Assembly (NCBI GenBank): GCA_001275005.1
Contig: JWZX01003031.1
Coordinates: forward strand, 1-17,383
DNA: 17,383 nt
Direction of reading: 5' to 3'
DNA from: Chrysochromulina tobinii
Taxonomy: Eukaryota > Haptophyta > Prymnesiales > Chrysochromulinaceae
In this document: piece after piece, positions 14,701 through 17,383 of the stretch
Numbering within the stretch: position 1 is the stretch's first letter
Layout of the letters: each line of letters opens with the position of its first letter
Notes under the pieces: generated by a model
Seen by the model: the letters and a program-made list of their open reading frames with translations, nothing else
The model's database searches: none
Told to the model about the DNA's origin: nothing
Program-made: the position numbers and the translations under genes

Positions 14701-15510
14701 ACCACCTTTACGTCTGGGCTGGCCACTGCCTCTACCTCTTTCTCACTTTCTTCATTCGCCTCGGCCTCGGCCTCCGCCTCACCCTCTGCCTCTCCCCAAA
14801 TCACAAGCCGCACGCCCAGCCACGACTCAGTCCTCGCCTTGGCTTCAGATGTGCCGGTTGCACCGGAAACGGTTGTTTCCATCTCCCGTTTGCCTGAAAA
14901 GCCCATGTCTCGGCCCTCGTCGCACTCGAAGCTTGACGCTGACAGCGAAGCTGGCTCAATTGCGGCGGCGCCCCTCGCCTCGTGCATCTCCAGCGGCGCG
15001 AGCAGCTCCGGCGCCGGCAGCGCCTGCGGAGATGTCAGCTGTACTGCCAGCGCCTGCGGAGATGTCAGCTGTACTGCCAGCGCCGAAGCGTCGTCCGTCG
15101 TAGCGCCCTCGGTCGCCGTACAGAGCAACGCAGCTGCCGGGCGCTCTCCCTTTTCGTTGAGCGAGATCCAGAACATCTTTGGTGGCAACCACCAGCTCGT
15201 GCGGATGGCCCTCAGCCGGTACGACATCAACGCCTTCGAGCGACTCCGCGGGCCGTGGGAGCAGCGCAATTTCAAGCGGCTCGGCGAGCTCGCACACCAG
15301 CTCAAGGGCACCACGTCCTACATCTGCGCGGGCGAGGCGATGCGAGCAGCCGCGCGTCTCGAGCAGTCAGCCAAGGCGCTCGCCGCGGCCGACACGTCCG
15401 AATTTTTGTTCGAGGAGGTGAGGGATGCATTGCGCGACATGCAGCGTGAGCTGGAGCTCATCACACCTGCGGTCGCGGCCGCGCTGCAGTCTCTCTCCCA
15501 GAACGACTGA
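11769..15510 (+). CDS. Hybrid histidine kinase GAF-PAS-HisKA-HATPase-REC-Hpt
   Basis: The coding sequence joins 11769-11871 to 11951-15510 and gives 1220 residues. Its modules are: GAF (about 12-180, with VPIALVSLVDDHRQWF), PAS (about 207-349), HisKA with phospho-acceptor His381 in SHEMRTP, and an ATPase domain with N-box Asn508, a G1 box DSGVGIS at 573-579 and a G2 box GVGLGMS. A receiver follows with Asp747 in LMDCDMP, Thr806 and Lys828. A serine-rich linker runs about 850-1090, and an Hpt domain has His1150 in HQLKG. All phosphotransfer residues are present, so a full His-Asp-His relay sits in one chain, comparable to bacterial ArcB or BarA. No transmembrane helix is visible, so it is probably a soluble sensor. 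The GAF ligand is unknown. Serine-rich inserts interrupt the PAS and ATPase domains, and about 35 extra residues sit in the receiver before VTAYA. Its final output partner would be a separate receiver protein not in this window. Confidence 0.93.
11872..11950 (+). other. 79-nt intron in the histidine kinase gene
   Basis: The donor GTACGT follows GACACCG and the acceptor is TGCGCCGCAG. Removal joins LDILDT to AADAAFNHIAK, which restores the usual start of this GAF type (an LDILDTxxEExFDxL-like string). It also gives a total length divisible by three with an open frame. The intron has phase 1. Confidence 0.9.
12658..12699 (+). repeat. 21-bp coding tandem repeat in the PAS insert
   Basis: Two 21-bp units encode SRSGSSL twice within the serine-rich insert of the PAS region of the histidine kinase. 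The units differ at a few positions, all synonymous, so the peptide repeat has been kept. Confidence 0.85.
15019..15078 (+). repeat. Exact 30-bp coding duplication in the histidine kinase linker
   Basis: A 30-bp unit beginning AGCGCCTGCGGAGATGTCAG occurs twice without mismatch, giving SACGDVSCTA twice in the serine-rich linker before the Hpt domain. Identity at the DNA level points to a recent duplication. It adds two cysteines to the linker. Confidence 0.93.
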
Positions 15511-15511
15511 A

Positions 15512-15527
15512 GCAGAAAAACCTCTGC
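15512..15527 (+). repeat. Small hairpin directly after the kinase stop codon
   Basis: GCAGA and TCTGC can pair as a 5-bp stem around the loop AAAACC, beginning two bases after the TGA at 15508-15510. It is short and could be chance. Confidence 0.4.
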
Positions 15528-15640
15528 GGCTGCGGAGGATTCAAGCCACGACCCTTCACTTAGAGCGCTTACATAGGTCGATACATAGGGCCGGGTCTTT
15601 TTCGTTCGGAGTTTTACTATAACATTACTCGACCGCTTGA

Positions 15641-15660
15641 CCGGCGATTTTTACCGCCGG
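15641..15660. repeat. Hairpin with 6-bp G/C stem
   Basis: CCGGCG and CGCCGG flank the loop ATTTTTAC. The stem is perfect but only 6 bp. It lies 131 bp past the kinase stop in its presumed 3' untranslated region. Confidence 0.45.
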
Positions 15661-16152
15661 CGCGCGCGACGCCGACGGTGCGTTTGTTCTGAGGTTCGGC
15701 GCACTTCTCTCACACGGTCTCAGCAGTCAGCACGCGATCCTGAAGCTCGGGCTGTGAATGCCGTGCCCGCGACTCTCGCCACACCGGCCGCGCTGAGGAC
15801 TTTCGCCGGGCGTCACGTGCCCCCCGCTGCCGTCGTCTAATCACCAAATCCAAACGCGCGGGCACGGTCTGGCGGTCCGAGCCGGACGATGATCGGCGCT
15901 CCTCGCTCCTCTGCCAGCTCACGCCCACGACGCACGTCTTCACCGCCTCCCGCGGTCTCAGCACGGGGTCATGCCACATGAGCCACACACACGAACTCTC
16001 AAGTTTGATGGGATGTATGTATCATATTGCACGGCAGACGCCAATCCGTAGCAGCAGACTGCCTGAAGGGACCAGGGTGAGCTTGTGCACAGCCGACGAA
16101 GGTGTCTGAGTCGTCGGCCGGAGCCACGTCACCCGCGCCGCCACGCCACTAC

Positions 16153-17383
16153 TCAGTTGCGATTGCGCTGCTGCGCGTTGCGCTGACGGATCTTCTCCTT
16201 CTCCCTGGCCTCCTCCTCCAACTGGATCCGCTTGAGCGCGAGGAGCGGCTGGGCCGTCGCCGAGAAATGCGAGCTGGTCACGGTGAAGCCAATCCCCTCC
16301 GGCAGCGGTTCGATGGCTGAATAATTGAGCGCCAACAGCCCTCCCGTGCCACCGTCCTTGTGGTTCTTGGCCGCGTCAGTCGGGCCGAACGCAAGGCCTT
16401 CGGGGCGCTCCACTGTCGGCTTGTACCCGTCAAGCTTCACATTTTCGCTAGCGCTCGCGCCGCCGCTGGCACTGCTGATACCGCTGCCGCCAAGCGCCGT
16501 ATGAGCGCCGGTGGGCGTGCGTCCGTGCGCTTCGATCTCCGCGGCGATCTCGTCAGGTTCCAGCCCGTGCGCACGCAGCCGCGCGCGGATGTCATCGGCG
16601 GTGGCGTAGTCACGATCCCTACGCGCCTGCATCCATTCTTCGGCGAGTGCCTCGGCGTCGACGCGAGCCATGGACGGCAAACCTGCCGAGGACGACGACT
16701 GCCTGACCGCCGTGCCTCGAGCGCCGCCACGAGCACCTGCTGATGACGACAACTGCCTGGCCGCCGTGCCTCGAGCGCCGTCACGAGCGCCACCACCCCG
16801 TGCGCTCTCGTGTTGCTGGCGTAGCACTTCGGCTACTCGACCAGAATGAACCGGCGGTTTGAGGCCCAACTGCTCCTCGAGGCTCTCCATGACGGGCTCG
16901 GCCCGATCGCCCCATGCGGCTCTGCCGCCGCCGCCGCCTCCGCCACCACCACCCAGCTTCTCGGACCTGACACGCTCGTCGGCGTTCGCCACGGCGAGCG
17001 CCGCTGCCATCCGCAGACTGGCGGTGACCTCCTCGGGCTCGATTCCCTTGGCTCGCAGCTCGGCGCGCAGTGCATCAGCGGTGGCGTAGTCGCGCTCATT
17101 CTTGGCCTGGAGCCATGCATAGAGTGCACGGCTCGTAGCCTTGTCCGAAACTGCCGTGGCGCCACCGCTGCGGTCACTGCTGCGCCCCCCCCAAGCGCGA
17201 GAACCGCCGACGGTCGATCGAATTCCCGAGCGCTCGGACGAGGTCATGTCCGCCGCGCGCACCGACGCGCTTGTGTCATTGGGCGAGCCGGCCGCGCGAC
17301 GAGAGTTCCCTCCAAAGCGGGCTGACGCTTTCGGCACAGCCGATGCGCCACGTGGCGAGGCAGAGCCAGCGCCGCAGCCCCCG
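16153..17383 (-). CDS. Protein with two CysRS-tail-like DYATAD motifs (5' partial)
   Basis: I do not recognise the protein as a whole. The frame ends at TGA (16153-16155) and stays open to the right edge, so the N-terminus lies outside the window; no in-window ATG is a convincing start. Two homologous segments read LQAKNERDYATADALRAEL followed by RAKGIEPEE (about 17025-17115), and MQARRDRDYATADDIRARL followed by RAHGLEPDE (about 16540-16640). This pattern resembles the helical tail of cysteinyl-tRNA synthetase, where a similar R-DY-AD-IR-L-GI motif occurs. Between and around them lie a Gly run and Ser/Gly/Arg-rich low-complexity sequence with a duplicated stretch. The C-terminal 100 residues (NVKLDGYKPTVERPEGLAFG to the basic end) look better conserved, including ALNYSAIEPLPEGIGFTV, and end in a charged helix rich in Glu, Lys and Arg. 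Function unknown; RNA binding is a guess. Confidence 0.75.
   Translation of the reverse strand, partial: GGCGAGSASPRGASAVPKASARFGGNSRRAAGSPNDTSASVRAADMTSSERSGIRSTVGGSRAWGGRSSDRSGGATAVSDKATSRALYAWLQAKNERDYATADALRAELRAKGIEPEEVTASLRMAAALAVANADERVRSEKLGGGGGGGGGGRAAWGDRAEPVMESLEEQLGLKPPVHSGRVAEVLRQQHESARGGGARDGARGTAARQLSSSAGARGGARGTAVRQSSSSAGLPSMARVDAEALAEEWMQARRDRDYATADDIRARLRAHGLEPDEIAAEIEAHGRTPTGAHTALGGSGISSASGGASASENVKLDGYKPTVERPEGLAFGPTDAAKNHKDGGTGGLLALNYSAIEPLPEGIGFTVTSSHFSATAQPLLALKRIQLEEEAREKEKIRQRNAQQRNRN
16691..16788 (-). repeat. Imperfect 44-bp direct repeat inside the DYATAD gene
   Basis: The stretch 16691-16734 recurs at 16745-16788 with three mismatches and a 54-bp period. It encodes a repeated GARGTA-RQ-SSSAG peptide in the low-complexity linker between the two motif copies. 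Confidence 0.85.

Larger units (their letters stand above)
15511..16152. other. Convergent spacer, 3' ends of two genes
   Basis: This 642-bp stretch lies between the stop of the plus-strand histidine kinase and the stop of the minus-strand gene, so it should hold two 3' untranslated regions. Visible structures are a small hairpin right after the kinase stop and a second one at 15641-15660. Short open frames here are arginine-rich and show no gene-like features. Confidence 0.75.

Noticed and set aside
14457-14897. Second plus-strand frame inside the histidine kinase linker, with hydrophobic stretches
   Set aside because: It is an alternative reading of the serine-rich linker repeats. The kinase frame continues through it to the Hpt domain.
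15637-15840. 67-codon Arg-rich frame in the convergent spacer
   Set aside because: No homology-like features, and it covers a hairpin in a presumed 3' untranslated region.

Overview
The window looks like nuclear DNA from a GC-rich, flagellated protist alga. A haptophyte is my best guess. The reasons are very high G/C at third codon positions, compact genes with few short introns, a GTGCGC-type splice donor, an intraflagellar-transport gene, and a hybrid histidine kinase, a CaMK-type kinase and an EGF/exostosin glycosyltransferase on one contig. The lineage is inferred from style, not proven.

Layout, left to right. A 21-base poly-G run opens the window. Next is the 5' exon of an IFT46 gene (minus strand, 173-1182) that runs off the left side through an intron with a 12-bp tandem repeat. 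A ~600-bp spacer follows, then a cytosolic-type threonyl-tRNA synthetase (minus, 1791-4154) and a CaMKI-like kinase (minus, 4483-5574). A divergent spacer with a 20-bp tandem duplication leads to a coiled-coil/polyproline protein (plus, 6011-8005). A repeat-bearing 1.1-kb stretch follows, holding only one weak open frame (8479-8925). Then comes a type II membrane GT47/exostosin protein with EGF-like modules (minus, 9168-11569) whose frame is broken twice within 60 bp. A 199-bp divergent promoter with a perfect 14-bp palindrome separates it from a complete hybrid histidine kinase, GAF-PAS-HisKA-HATPase-REC-Hpt (plus, 11769-15510, one 79-nt intron). The right end holds the 3' part of a protein with two copies of a CysRS-tail-like motif (minus, 16153 to beyond the edge).

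The genes do not form a pathway or operon. They are ordinary eukaryotic neighbours covering ciliary transport, translation, calcium signalling, a phosphorelay and glycosylation. I see no mobile element, CRISPR array, RNA gene or obvious new system. The items most worth checking are the double frameshift in the exostosin gene, the in-frame insertions in ThrRS and the kinase, the duplicated motif in the IFT46 N-terminus, and the two unnamed proteins.
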